A stretch of 64,000 bases of DNA from Carnimonas bestiolae (GCF_051251125.1 NZ_JBPCZL010000011.1); one strand, 5' to 3'; counted from the first letter of the stretch, positions 1 to 9,659 are shown. Notes: generated by a model not told the origin, from the sequence alone. A program made the numbers and translations.

Positions 1-1
1 G

Positions 2-3000
2 CCCAGCCTCAACATTAGTGGTGAGTTCCGCGTTACAGACTGGAAATTCGGCCTCACCGAGGGCTGCCAAATCACGGTGCGCGCCGAGGAACAGCGCATC
101 TACGACGACGCTGTAGGAAAACCCTACGACCCTGTGAGCGTGATCAGCCTGCCTACCGGGGGTATGTCCCCGCCGACAGGTGTGCGCTATGAAGTAGAGC
201 AAATCGGCGAGGTGATGCAGGGCTACGTTACGTGGAACGAGGTTGCTGGTGCGATTGATTACATCGTGGTGGTGCGGTCGGGCAAAAACGCCGTTCAATC
301 CACAGTGATCGCTGCCCCTAATACCCGTGCGAACCTGTCTGGCCTGAAGTCCGGGAAATACACCGTCGAGGTTACCGCCCGTGGCCCTGTGCGCCGCTCG
401 CAACCAGCCACCATCAACATTCGCATCGACGTCCCTCCCCGCCCCGACTCCGTCAATGTCGATGCCGGCAATAACGAGATCACATTAACGCCGATCCTAA
501 AAAACGACACGCTCAATGGCGGCACGTGGGAATACTGGGTTAGCGCGCAGGGTGATCTCAACGATAAAGAGGTCGAAGCCAAGGCGACCTACCTCTCGCG
601 CGGCGGAAGTTTTACTCACATCGGCCTGCAGGTAGCAACGACTTACCACTACTGGATCCGAGGCGTTAACGCCTACGGGACAGGTGAGTGGTACAAACTC
701 GACGCGTCTACCGTGCGGGATCCCGGAGCCATCATCGATGCGATCACCGGTGAAATCACCGAGGACGTGCTCGACAAAGACCTGCACACCGAGATCGATA
801 AAATCTCTGGCGATGGTAAGGGGTCCATCAATGAGCGCATCAAAAGCGCGACGTCGAAGCTGGACGGCGAGGTAAATACCGCCAAGGGCGACGCGGCTAA
901 GGCGCAGGAAACTGCCGATAAAGCTAATGCAGATTTGCAAACCGCGCGGCGGGAGCTCGGCGACGGCGTCAAGAAGGCGCAGAAAACCGCCGATAGTGCA
1001 GGTGCTGATATTCAGGCTGCCCGCAAGGATTTGGGTGACAGCATATCAAAAGCGCAGCAGACCGCGGACCAAGCTCGCAAAGATGCTAAATCGGCCAGCG
1101 ATCGATTGGACACTACGTCTAATGAGCTGATCGATCGCATCGAGAAAAATAAAAACGGCATCACCGAACTGAGCGAATCGGTCGACCAGCGCGATAAAAA
1201 AACCAATCGTCGCATCGACGGCATGAACAGCACTGTCGAGAGCAATACCGCCGACCTGGCCGAGGAGAAAAAGACGCGCGCGAACCAGTACGGCGCATTG
1301 AGCAGCGACTTAAAGGCTGTAAAAACCCAGTCTGGCCGCAACTCCTCCGACATCCAATCGCTGCGCAAATCGGTGAGCGATGGCGAGAAATCCGTCGCGG
1401 AATCGCTCGACAAAATTGAGGCGTCGAACCGTCATAAGGGCAATTACATCGCGGACCCCGAGTTCGACGAATTCGGTAAACACGGGTTCGGAATGGGAAC
1501 GCTGATGGACGCCCCGGACGGGAAATACGTTCAGCGCTGCCCTGATAACGGCGATGATATTCGCAGCGAATACCTGAGCGGTATTCAGGCAGGCATCACC
1601 TACGTTGCTAGCGTCAAAACCAAGGGGAACATCAATCGCGTTCAGCTTCGCGAGGAGTACGAGGGGCCTGATGGCAAACGCGCGCGCAGGTGGATTGGTT
1701 TGCATCCCGCCGCGAGAGATGGCGATTGGACAACATGGCAGGCGCGCCGAACGATTGGAGAGGGCTACAAAACGCTGCAGCTATGCGTATTCGGCACTGG
1801 CGATGGCTGTATCGGCGTTAAACAGCCGTATTTCGGCGTTGCCGATGCTGGCGTCGAATACAGCAGTGCCCAGCTTACCGAGGAGCGCGAAGCGCGCCAG
1901 CAGGGAGATCAGGCCACCACGAAGGCGTTGACCGATTACAAATCGGAGGTGGGAAAAAATCTCGCCGACATCACCAGCCAGCAGAACACGCTGGCAGACA
2001 GACAGTCGAGCCAAGCGCAGGATCTAAGTTCGCTCAAAACGCGCACTGGCAAAAATGAGAGCCGCATTGATGACGTCGCGGAAACGCAGTCCAGCGACAA
2101 AAAGGCGCTCACCAAGCAAATCAACACGGCGCAATCGACGGCAGACAATGCCAAATCGGCGGCCACCGCTGCTCAGAACACCGAGGCCAAACACAACAAA
2201 GCGACGAACGATCGCATTAGCGAACTAAGCACGACCGTCGACAAAAATAACGCCGATGCCACTCGGAAAATTAGCACCCTCTCCGACAAGGCCGGAGCGG
2301 CGGCAAAGGACATCTCTAACCTCAAGGCGGACACAAGCAAAAATAGCTCCGACATCAAGTCGCTGACCACCGCACAGGCCAACGACCGCGAAGCCACCGC
2401 ACAGCAAATCAACCAGCTAGCAGTGTCCTCTGGTCACGATAACCTGCTGCCTGACCCATACGACGAAACCGGCGAGTTTTGGACTTATGAGAATCAAAGC
2501 GGCTCCGTTGGGCGCAGCAACGATCACAACACGCTAAATGGGTCGAAAGCGACATCGGCCCTGTTTATGGTCAGCGACAAAGGAGCGCTGCGCAGCTGGG
2601 TGAGCCTGCATAACAACTCTGGACAAGGTGCGCTCAACTATGAGGCGCGCATCGAGTTCTTCGGTCGCGATAAAAAACCGCTGGGCGACGACACCGCTAT
2701 TTCGTCTGGCGTGAAAAGGGTTAGGCCTGCAAACACCAACACCTTTGAAACTGGCCCGACTGAGGTTCCCAGCGACGCATACTACGCTCGCTACGTCCTA
2801 CGCCGTGCCGATGACAACGGCAAAAATGGTACCGGCGGCTGGCAGGTCAAACGTCCGCGCGTAGAGGCACAAAGCCTCGAAGACGCTGATATGTCTGCGT
2901 CGATCACCAGTGTCGACAAGGCATGGCGCTCAGCCGATGAGTCGCGAACAGAGCAAATTCGTAGTGCGCAGTCGGCCGCCGACAAGGCACAGGCGTCGGC

Positions 3001-6000
3001 TAATCAAGCGCAGGAAACCGAGGCCGAGCACAACAAAGCGGCCACGAAACGTATCGACGAGCTGTCGTCGGCGGTAGATAGCAACAAGAGCGGCATCAGC
3101 GAGCTACGGCGCACTACCAACGACGAGCTGTCGTCGACAGCGGAACAGATTGAAAATATCTCCGCTGCCAGCGCTGGCTCGAACGGTGGCGATAGTCTGG
3201 TGCGAAACGCCAACGGCTCGAACAATGCCGCATTTTGGCATCCTATTGGCAAGTCCAGCCTATCTGGCCCTGCCTCGGGCGGTGGCATAGCGGTCCATTC
3301 TGGCTCGGGCGATGGCGACAACGGTTTTTATTCCGACCGCTTCCCACTGTCTGGCGTTAACACTATCCGCGTCAAAACACGCCCTCACAAAAACAGCAAC
3401 AACAAGGAAGGCGCCGCCTCTGACATAAAAGAGTACCTCCAATTTTTCGACTCAGACGGTGAGCTCGTTAGCACTACTGATCAGGACCGTTCCACAGGTT
3501 CGCTATGGACGGCGGAGGTACCAAGCGCTGCTAAATACGCCGAATTTTGGGTGCGGGCACCACAGCGCACTAATTCTTGGCAATTGTGGCAAATACGCGT
3601 CGAAGCCGACTCATTGGCCGATAGCGATAACGCCGCGCAGATTACCAGCCTGTCTAAGGCGCAATCGGACGATAAGAAGGCGCTCACACAGCAGATCAAC
3701 ACGGCGCAGTCGACGGCAGACAATGCCAAATCGGCGGCCACCGCTGCTCAGAACACTGAGGCCAAACACAACAAGGCCACTAACGATCGCATTAGCGACC
3801 TGAGCACGACCGTCGACAAGAACAACGCCAATGCCACCCAGAAAATTAGCACCCTCTCCGACAAGGCCGGAGCGGCGGCAAAGGATATTTCTAACCTCAA
3901 GGCAGAGACCGGCAAAAACAGCTCCGACATCAAATCGCTGACCAAGGCACAGGCCAATGATCGCGAGGCTACCGCTGAATCTATCAGCAACCTGACCGCA
4001 GCCACCAGCGGCAGTAACGCTGGTGATAGTTTGGTGCGTAACGCGAATGGCTCGAACCATGCCGCTTACTGGAACCCCATCGGGACGTCGAGCATCGATG
4101 GTGCTGGCAACGGCACTAGCGGCCTAACCATCCACGACGAAGGTAATTCAAGCGGAGACGATAACGGGGCATGCTCCGACAGATTCCCCGTGTCTGGGCT
4201 CAACCGTGTTCGAATGTCGGCTAATGTGCATATCAACAGTAATTCAGGCGGCGATGCCAATGCCGTTAAAAGCTATCTTACCTTTTACGATAGCGACGGA
4301 AATATCGTAGGCACTTCGCCTAAAGATGCTAATGCCAACAGCTCTCAGGTAGTCGAAGTACCACCTCGCGCCTACAGCGCCGATTACCGCGCAGTTGCGC
4401 CTAACGGCACTAACTCTTGGCAGCTCTGGAATATTCGTGTCGAAGCCGACTCGCTGGCCGATAGCGACAATGCTGCGCAGATCACCAGCGTCGACAAGGC
4501 ATGGCGCTCCGCTGACAAATCGAGAACGGAGCAAATTCGTAGCGCTCAGTCAGCAGCCGACAAGGCCCAGGCGTCGGCTAATCAAGCGCAGGACACTGCC
4601 GCATCGAATCATGAGGCGTCGACCAAATCGATCAACCAATTGCGGACCACCGTCGACTCAAACATCTCGGCGATTGAAAACGTCAAACGCACTCAGGCAA
4701 ACGATAGAAAGGCGTTGTCTGAACAGATCGACACCGTGCAGGCGGAGCTATCTAGCGACAACAACCTAGTGCGCGACCCCGATTTTTCGCGGGATCAGTG
4801 GGAGGCTACATCGTACGTCCATGAGGATGGCGCGCTCAGCATCCGGGGCAATGGCAAACAGCCATACGTAAAATCATGGGATTTCCCCGTTACGGGCGGG
4901 CAGACCTACCTGTACAGCTGTCAAGTAAAATCGGTCTCTAAAACCCCCACCAACTACTACATCAACGTCGAGTTTATCGATAGCAATGGCCATTCTCTGA
5001 GTTGGGGTAACGAGGGGCGCGCGGTATCAGACAACGTCGCTGAATGGACGACCATCTCGGGCAGATCGACTGCGCCAAAAAACGCCGCCAAGGCCAGACT
5101 GCAAGCGGGCGCGCGAAACAACGATTTCTGGTTCAGCTTCCGTGCCCCCCGATGCGTATCCGCTAGTGATGCAGAGACCGTCGACAACATTGCGAGTGTG
5201 CAGCAATACCTATCCGCCAACGCTGGACCGGGAGGCGCGCAGGCAGGTTACACGCTCAAAACCGATGTCAACGGCCACGTAATGGGGTTTGGGGCCTACA
5301 ACGATGGCAAAACATCGCGATTCATCATTAACGCCGATGTTTTCGCCATCTCGCAGCGCGGGGTGAACGGTTCCGAGATCATCCCATTTCTCGCGAAAAA
5401 CGGTGTTGCTTATCTCAACGAGGCAATGATCGGGCACGGCACTATCGGCAGGGCTCAAATCACCGACTACCTGCAATCTGATGGCTACTACTACAACAGC
5501 CCCAGCGACTGGGGTGGTGGCCTGATGCTGGATTTCAAAGCCGGGAAATTTTACGCATCCGGTGACGTACATATTAAGGGGGAGATCCACGCGACGTCCG
5601 GCACATTCTCGGGCACCGTCAAGGCCGCCAAGGTCGAGGCCGCGACGTTCGCACGAGGAGCGTTCAGGTTTGACTGCGGCGGTGGTCGATTGGCTGCGTC
5701 GAGCTGCGCATTGAGCGCAAAATACACTGGCAAAGCGACGGATTTTCGAGACGCCCAAACTGATTGGTTCCTGAACCCCGACTACGGCAGCGGCTATGAT
5801 GAGAACAGGGTTACGCGTAGCGATTGTCCGGTCGAGATTTATTGGGCTGGCCAAACGGGGGGTAAAGGCGTTACCGCCACTTTAGAGCGACAGTATGAGG
5901 GGGAAAATTGGGAGAGGATAGACTCGTTCACGTACGAAGGTACGCAGATTGCATTCTCGTTCGCTAACGTGGTCAAACTCAGGGGCGGGAACTGGAGGCG

Positions 6001-6085
6001 CGTGCGGTTTCGTATGGCGTGCAATCCGGGCGGGTACGAGGTGTTTATTCTCAACCTGCTATGCCGCGTCGACAACACTATCTAA
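2..6085 (+). CDS. Phage tail-tip host-specificity protein, lambda J-like (5' partial)
   Basis: The reading frame is open to the left edge, so the true start lies outside the window and the GTG at 77 is probably internal. Fibronectin-type-III-like sequence comes first (about 150-700), followed by a junction typical of J proteins that contains RDPGAIIDAITGEI. A very long Ala/Lys/Asp-rich coiled-coil region then alternates with five similar beta-sandwich-like modules opening near 1440, 2440, 3190, 4025 and 4764; their starts read NYIADPEF, NLLPDPYD, SLVRNANG (twice) and NLVRDPDF. The 5190-5640 part resembles the C-terminal DUF1983 region of J (ending GTFSGTVKAAKVEA), followed by a terminal receptor-binding-like domain. 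J proteins sit at the tail tip of siphophages and contact the host receptor. The module type (possibly carbohydrate binding) is inference. This is the last gene of the late operon. Confidence 0.85.
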   Translation, partial: PSLNISGEFRVTDWKFGLTEGCQITVRAEEQRIYDDAVGKPYDPVSVISLPTGGMSPPTGVRYEVEQIGEVMQGYVTWNEVAGAIDYIVVVRSGKNAVQSTVIAAPNTRANLSGLKSGKYTVEVTARGPVRRSQPATINIRIDVPPRPDSVNVDAGNNEITLTPILKNDTLNGGTWEYWVSAQGDLNDKEVEAKATYLSRGGSFTHIGLQVATTYHYWIRGVNAYGTGEWYKLDASTVRDPGAIIDAITGEITEDVLDKDLHTEIDKISGDGKGSINERIKSATSKLDGEVNTAKGDAAKAQETADKANADLQTARRELGDGVKKAQKTADSAGADIQAARKDLGDSISKAQQTADQARKDAKSASDRLDTTSNELIDRIEKNKNGITELSESVDQRDKKTNRRIDGMNSTVESNTADLAEEKKTRANQYGALSSDLKAVKTQSGRNSSDIQSLRKSVSDGEKSVAESLDKIEASNRHKGNYIADPEFDEFGKHGFGMGTLMDAPDGKYVQRCPDNGDDIRSEYLSGIQAGITYVASVKTKGNINRVQLREEYEGPDGKRARRWIGLHPAARDGDWTTWQARRTIGEGYKTLQLCVFGTGDGCIGVKQPYFGVADAGVEYSSAQLTEEREARQQGDQATTKALTDYKSEVGKNLADITSQQNTLADRQSSQAQDLSSLKTRTGKNESRIDDVAETQSSDKKALTKQINTAQSTADNAKSAATAAQNTEAKHNKATNDRISELSTTVDKNNADATRKISTLSDKAGAAAKDISNLKADTSKNSSDIKSLTTAQANDREATAQQINQLAVSSGHDNLLPDPYDETGEFWTYENQSGSVGRSNDHNTLNGSKATSALFMVSDKGALRSWVSLHNNSGQGALNYEARIEFFGRDKKPLGDDTAISSGVKRVRPANTNTFETGPTEVPSDAYYARYVLRRADDNGKNGTGGWQVKRPRVEAQSLEDADMSASITSVDKAWRSADESRTEQIRSAQSAADKAQASANQAQETEAEHNKAATKRIDELSSAVDSNKSGISELRRTTNDELSSTAEQIENISAASAGSNGGDSLVRNANGSNNAAFWHPIGKSSLSGPASGGGIAVHSGSGDGDNGFYSDRFPLSGVNTIRVKTRPHKNSNNKEGAASDIKEYLQFFDSDGELVSTTDQDRSTGSLWTAEVPSAAKYAEFWVRAPQRTNSWQLWQIRVEADSLADSDNAAQITSLSKAQSDDKKALTQQINTAQSTADNAKSAATAAQNTEAKHNKATNDRISDLSTTVDKNNANATQKISTLSDKAGAAAKDISNLKAETGKNSSDIKSLTKAQANDREATAESISNLTAATSGSNAGDSLVRNANGSNHAAYWNPIGTSSIDGAGNGTSGLTIHDEGNSSGDDNGACSDRFPVSGLNRVRMSANVHINSNSGGDANAVKSYLTFYDSDGNIVGTSPKDANANSSQVVEVPPRAYSADYRAVAPNGTNSWQLWNIRVEADSLADSDNAAQITSVDKAWRSADKSRTEQIRSAQSAADKAQASANQAQDTAASNHEASTKSINQLRTTVDSNISAIENVKRTQANDRKALSEQIDTVQAELSSDNNLVRDPDFSRDQWEATSYVHEDGALSIRGNGKQPYVKSWDFPVTGGQTYLYSCQVKSVSKTPTNYYINVEFIDSNGHSLSWGNEGRAVSDNVAEWTTISGRSTAPKNAAKARLQAGARNNDFWFSFRAPRCVSASDAETVDNIASVQQYLSANAGPGGAQAGYTLKTDVNGHVMGFGAYNDGKTSRFIINADVFAISQRGVNGSEIIPFLAKNGVAYLNEAMIGHGTIGRAQITDYLQSDGYYYNSPSDWGGGLMLDFKAGKFYASGDVHIKGEIHATSGTFSGTVKAAKVEAATFARGAFRFDCGGGRLAASSCALSAKYTGKATDFRDAQTDWFLNPDYGSGYDENRVTRSDCPVEIYWAGQTGGKGVTATLERQYEGENWERIDSFTYEGTQIAFSFANVVKLRGGNWRRVRFRMACNPGGYEVFILNLLCRVDNTI
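2102..2400 (+). repeat. Coiled-coil segment duplicated inside the phage tail-tip gene, copy 1
   Basis: This 299-bp stretch is nearly identical, without insertions or deletions, to 3677-3975. The offset is 1575 bp, exactly 525 codons, so the reading frame is kept. A second pair, starting at 2912 and 4490 (about 110 bp), and a third, starting at 3191 and 4025 (the SLVRNANG modules), show that whole coil-plus-module units were copied within the gene. Recent recombination or slippage inside the gene is inferred. Confidence 0.9.
3677..3975 (+). repeat. Coiled-coil segment duplicated inside the phage tail-tip gene, copy 2
   Basis: Second copy of the 299-bp segment at 2102-2400. The differences I see are mostly synonymous or single-residue changes (for example Asp to Glu, Glu to Asp), which fits a duplicated coil kept under selection. 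Confidence 0.9.
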
Positions 6086-6091
6086 CTGGAC

Positions 6092-6117
6092 ACCGCCCCG
6101 CTTGGGGCGGTTTTTTT
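6092..6117 (+). terminator. Intrinsic terminator after the phage tail-tip gene
   Basis: Eight-bp stem accgcccc/ggggcggt with loop gctt, followed directly by a run of seven T. It begins 6 bp after the stop codon of the tail-tip gene and would end the phage late transcript before the attachment site. Confidence 0.95.
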
Positions 6118-6265
6118 CGTTCTACGAGGTGTAGGCTGGAGGTGTGACCAAAATGTGTCCCAGCATAGATACAGGCCACGAAAACATCAGGGTTATATCA
6201 GACACATGCAGAAAGCGCGCTGCGTAGAAGCCATTTAAAATCAATGGTTTAATAATAGCACGTGT

Positions 6266-6320
6266 GATTTAGGTTCTAGTGCCTTATGGTGTGAGAGTTC
6301 GAGTCTCTCGGTCGGCACCA
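6266..6320 (+). other. Prophage attachment site: 3' portion of a tRNA-Leu(UAG) gene
   Basis: The stretch carries a TAG anticodon at 6270-6272, a Leu-type variable arm, a T-stem gagag/ctctc (6293-6297 with 6305-6309) around loop ttcgagt, the acceptor 3' strand ggtcggc, then A and CCA (6318-6320). The 5' half of the tRNA is absent: bases before 6266 do not complete the anticodon stem and no D-arm or 5' acceptor strand precedes it. A 3' tRNA fragment beside a phage structural gene is the usual scar left when a phage integrates into a tRNA. Its orientation places the intact tRNA and the integrase at the far left end of the prophage and host sequence to the right. Confidence 0.85.
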
Positions 6321-6337
6321 TACTTTAGTTCGCGGAT

Positions 6338-6474
6338 GTTCGTTGTCGTCCGCAACCCCGCGCCAGTACTGACTTCCTTGCCTTTTCGTAGCTCTCTGTT
6401 GTTCGTTGAAATCCGTGGTTATACTGACTCACCCTGTACACTGTGGTGTACACCAGAGTTTGGTGTACACGGAG
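6338..6474 (+). repeat. Direct repeats and GTGTACAC motifs next to the attachment site
   Basis: Two imperfect direct repeats open with gttcgttg and close with tactgact (6338-6374 and 6401-6429). They are followed by three GTGTACAC-type motifs: tgtacac at 6435, the palindrome ggtgtacacc at 6445-6454, and ggtgtacac at 6462-6470. I associate this layout with the region between a tRNA gene and a P4-type integrase, but no integrase follows. From about 6475 to 6855 I see no convincing gene. Confidence 0.5.
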
Positions 6475-6855
6475 ATAGCCATTAGGTGCAGAGAGAGACG
6501 TGAAATCCTCTATCAGGCACTGCCACCACTCCCTCGAGCCAAAGCCTCACGTCTTGACCGTATCCCCTGCGACACCAGTGCACTCACCGACGCTTTTAAA
6601 CGTTGGGCCAATCGAGAACTGATAACCGCTACTGCTCTTTCGAAAATCTCTAAAGCCTTCTCGATAATGATCTTCACAGAGCGCCGTTTGCATAGTTGCT
6701 TGGCAACGGAAGAAGCCAAGCTTTGCCACCGACAATCTTGAGCCGGCCGGTTTTTCCCGTACTCGCCTAAAGCGCCATTGGATTGTTCAGAGCGCGAGGG
6801 CCATAATCGATGCCCTTCCTATCAATACCATTGCCTATCTGGGGAGCTATTGCAG

Positions 6856-7785
6856 ATGGTTGTGCGCGAAACTCCGGGGTTCTGGCGCCTCTTCTTCGTT
6901 ATGCAGGGATCGATTCTCCCCAAAACACTACCCAAGGTTGTCGCTATTCTGGTGCTGGCTATAGTCGCCACCGTGCTGCACCGCTATTACCCTGAGCTAT
7001 TTTCCGTGTCGAGCGTGACAGCCTTTACGTTGCTGGGTATATCGCTCTCGCTGTTTTTGGGATTCAGGAACCACGCCAGCTACGAACGATGGTGGGAAGG
7101 ACGGAAAATTTGGGGATCGCTGATGTTCTCCAGCCGTAACCTGCACCGTCAGATGAACACCTTTTTCTGCGCCGAAGATGAGCTCAGCCGCGCGTGCAGA
7201 ACGCGGATTGCTCGCCTTAACATCGCCTTTATTTATGCCGTGAACCGTCGCCTTCGCCCGAACCAAAACGAGTTCGAGGCCGCACGCTTCCTGACCGCTG
7301 AAGATAGTGCCTTGCTGGAAACACGCAGTAATAACGCCGTTGCCATTTTGCAGATAATGGGACGAGAGTTGGGGCAATGGCGTCAACAAGGGCTAATTGA
7401 TAGCGTTTCGCTGCGAGATATCAATCGTTGCGTTAACCAGCTATCCGAAGATTACTGTGCCTGCGAGCGTATTCTGACGACGCCGATTCCCTTCGCTTAT
7501 ATGCTGCTTCTGCATCGCACCGCCTATGCCTACTGCGTGCTGTTGCCTTGGGGCTTGGTGGCCTCAATTGGCATGGCCACTCCCATCGTTGCCGCGCTGG
7601 TGGCCTATACGTTTTTCGGATTCGACGCGCTGTCAGAAGAACTCGCTTCGCCCTTTAGCCGCGACACCAACAGTCTGCCAATCGACGCCATGACGCGACA
7701 GTTGGAAATAGAAACCCTCCAAGCGGTGGACAGTCCGCTGGACGCTCCTGCGCCGCTTACGGGACGCGGCTACATAGTGAATTAA
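6856..7785 (+). CDS. Bestrophin-family (UPF0187/YneE-like) membrane channel
   Basis: The 309-residue protein starts MVVRETPGFWRLFFV, closely matching the start of YneE-type bacterial bestrophins. A ggggag ribosome site lies 9 bp ahead of this ATG, so I prefer it to an ATG 78 bp upstream. Visible features are an N-terminal membrane segment (about 24-42), a second hydrophobic stretch ending in the family signature LGFRNHASYERWWEGRK (about 64-81), and two hydrophobic segments near residues 215-260. Bacterial homologues form pentameric ion channels in the inner membrane; the ion is not predictable from sequence. It is a single-gene unit, the first host gene right of the prophage boundary, and ends at a hairpin terminator. 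Confidence 0.88.
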   Translation: MVVRETPGFWRLFFVMQGSILPKTLPKVVAILVLAIVATVLHRYYPELFSVSSVTAFTLLGISLSLFLGFRNHASYERWWEGRKIWGSLMFSSRNLHRQMNTFFCAEDELSRACRTRIARLNIAFIYAVNRRLRPNQNEFEAARFLTAEDSALLETRSNNAVAILQIMGRELGQWRQQGLIDSVSLRDINRCVNQLSEDYCACERILTTPIPFAYMLLLHRTAYAYCVLLPWGLVASIGMATPIVAALVAYTFFGFDALSEELASPFSRDTNSLPIDAMTRQLEIETLQAVDSPLDAPAPLTGRGYIVN

Positions 7786-7786
7786 C

Positions 7787-7828
7787 CGCTGAAAGGCGGT
7801 TGCTCTGTTGCCCCTTCAGCGTCTTTTT
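7787..7828 (+). terminator. Terminator after the bestrophin-family gene
   Basis: Stem cgctgaa (7787-7793) with ttcagcg (7815-7821), then tctttttt-like sequence. A smaller alternative hairpin (accgc/gcggt) lies inside the same stretch. Confidence 0.65.
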
Positions 7829-7874
7829 AAGAAGGCTGATGGGGCAATACCGCCTATCCGCCCGCCCCTTCTCC

Positions 7875-9494
7875 TCACTCCACCAACGCGGCGAAAATCA
7901 GCGCAATCGCTTTCGCGCCGGGGTCCAAATGCCCTTTCTGGGCATCCTCCGGTACATAGGCGGCTCGGCCTGCGGTGGCTTTTAGCTGGGCGGTATGCTC
8001 GGCGCCTTGGTGGGCGGCGTGCGCTGCTTGCTCAAGCGATTCTCCTTGCTGCAACAGCGCTACCGCGGGGATAAGCGCGTCGAGCATGGTGCGGTCGCCT
8101 TGGTGTGCTCCGCCATAGTAAGTCACTTTCTCGATGCCATTGGCCAAGGCGTTGGGCAGTGATTCACCTGCGTTGAGTGATGCGCTGGCGGCGGTTAGCA
8201 GCATCGATAGCAGAATACCGCTGGAGCCTCCCATGCTGCGCTCGAGCAGGCGCGCGAGTTGCGCGGTCAGAATCGCGGCATCGCCGCTGCCTAACTGTTC
8301 CTGCTCAAGCGCTTTCAGCAGTGCATTGGCACCTGCGGCGAAGGTACTGCCTGCATCGGCATCACCGCTGTGACCGTCCAGCGCATTCAGGTCATCGGTA
8401 TGGTCAATCAGCGTCTTGGCGACGTTGGAAAGTTTCGCTTCAATGGCGGTATCTCGCGGCTGGTCAGGGTTGATGGGGTTGTCGCATGACTCGGGCGCCT
8501 TGCGGTGCTGCGGCTGTTGAGGCGAAATCGCGGCGGGCCAGGCGCTCACGTTGACCGGCGCCGACAGCGCTTCGATCAACTCCGGAGTGCTGGGAAGAGT
8601 AGTGACCGAGAAGCCGTGCATGCCGAGCGCGCTCATCATCACCGCTGGACCGATCAGCAGATCGATAGCGCTATGCCCCAGTTCGGCGACCAGCGCCGCT
8701 GCTAACACTTCCCTCTCTTGCGGGGAGCAGCCGCCTAAATCATTGAGCGCGACGATCCAGTTGCCTTCCTCGCGTGGCAGCTTGAGAGCAGCAACGACCT
8801 GCTGAACCGCGTCCTGAGCGGAAGTCACGCTGGTGTGATGGGCTCCCGGCTCGTTATGGATGCCCAGCCCCAGCGCAGGCTGCTGTTTGGGAGCCAACTG
8901 CCCCGGCATCTGCGCTGGCGCCAAGGCGAGGCCCACCGTGCGCAGCTGCTGTGCACTGTCGCGTGCACGCTCGGCAACACTCACCAACGACGCCCCCTTG
9001 CTGGCGTAAAAGCCAGCTATCTTGTGGATCAGCACGGTACCGGCAAGACCGCGCGGATGCTGCATCCCCTCAAGCGACACGTCGTCACCGACCAGCACCA
9101 CTTCCACCTTCAGCCCTTTGGCCCGACAGCGCTCGGCAGCCAAACCGAAATTAAGCCGATCACCGGTATAGTTCTTGACCACCAGCAGGCAGCCCGCCGT
9201 TCCGGTAACGGCTTCGATAGCACTTTCAATGGCACCTACACTGGGCGAAGCAAACACTTCCCCAACAATCACACCGGTCAGCATGCCTGGCCCGACGAAG
9301 CGGGCATGCGCAGGTTCGTGCCCCGCGCCTCCGCCAGAGAGCACCGCTACCTGGCCGTTATCACTGCGCCAATCGTTACGCAGCACCACGCGACCACCGC
9401 CCCCGGTCGATAGCTCTACCAACTCCGGCGAAAGCAAAACACCATCCAGCACCGCTCCCACCACATCGTGGGTATTATCAAGAAAAGAGGTCAT
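7875..9494 (-). CDS. dhaKL: Dihydroxyacetone kinase, fused DhaK-DhaL (ATP-dependent type)
   Basis: The 539-residue protein phosphorylates dihydroxyacetone, and probably glyceraldehyde, using ATP. DhaK occupies about residues 1-330: VLSGGGAGHEPAHARFVGPG near 51 is the substrate-binding loop, and GIHNEPG carries the histidine (His213) that binds substrate covalently. After a short linker the DhaL nucleotide domain begins near 350, with DGHSGDADAGST (about 373-384) as the metal/ATP aspartate motif. Fusion of both domains is typical of ATP-dependent kinases rather than the PTS-linked three-subunit form, and no dhaM is nearby. ATG 9494 is chosen because ggag lies 8 bp upstream; an in-frame upstream start would add nine residues. 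It stands alone, convergent with the bestrophin gene. Confidence 0.92.
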   Translation of the reverse strand: MTSFLDNTHDVVGAVLDGVLLSPELVELSTGGGGRVVLRNDWRSDNGQVAVLSGGGAGHEPAHARFVGPGMLTGVIVGEVFASPSVGAIESAIEAVTGTAGCLLVVKNYTGDRLNFGLAAERCRAKGLKVEVVLVGDDVSLEGMQHPRGLAGTVLIHKIAGFYASKGASLVSVAERARDSAQQLRTVGLALAPAQMPGQLAPKQQPALGLGIHNEPGAHHTSVTSAQDAVQQVVAALKLPREEGNWIVALNDLGGCSPQEREVLAAALVAELGHSAIDLLIGPAVMMSALGMHGFSVTTLPSTPELIEALSAPVNVSAWPAAISPQQPQHRKAPESCDNPINPDQPRDTAIEAKLSNVAKTLIDHTDDLNALDGHSGDADAGSTFAAGANALLKALEQEQLGSGDAAILTAQLARLLERSMGGSSGILLSMLLTAASASLNAGESLPNALANGIEKVTYYGGAHQGDRTMLDALIPAVALLQQGESLEQAAHAAHQGAEHTAQLKATAGRAAYVPEDAQKGHLDPGAKAIALIFAALVE

Positions 9495-9659
9495 GTCACG
9501 CTCCAGTGAAAATTCCGGCAATCGACTAGATCAAATCCTGACCGTCAGCGAGCGTCGCTGTAAAGCGCCTCGCACATCAGTTCGACCATAGTCCCACTGC
9601 CTGATCGCACACGCCATCACCACCAAGCGCTGCTGCTACTGCCCTCACAAGCAGACCAC

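Noticed and set aside
6263..6320. A complete functional tRNA-Leu gene
   Set aside because: No D-arm or 5' acceptor strand, and the anticodon stem does not pair on the 5' side.
6406..6741. Plus-strand open frame (111 codons) right of the attachment site
   Set aside because: No recognisable family, starts inside the GTGTACAC repeat region, no ribosome site; I cannot support it as integrase remnant or gene.
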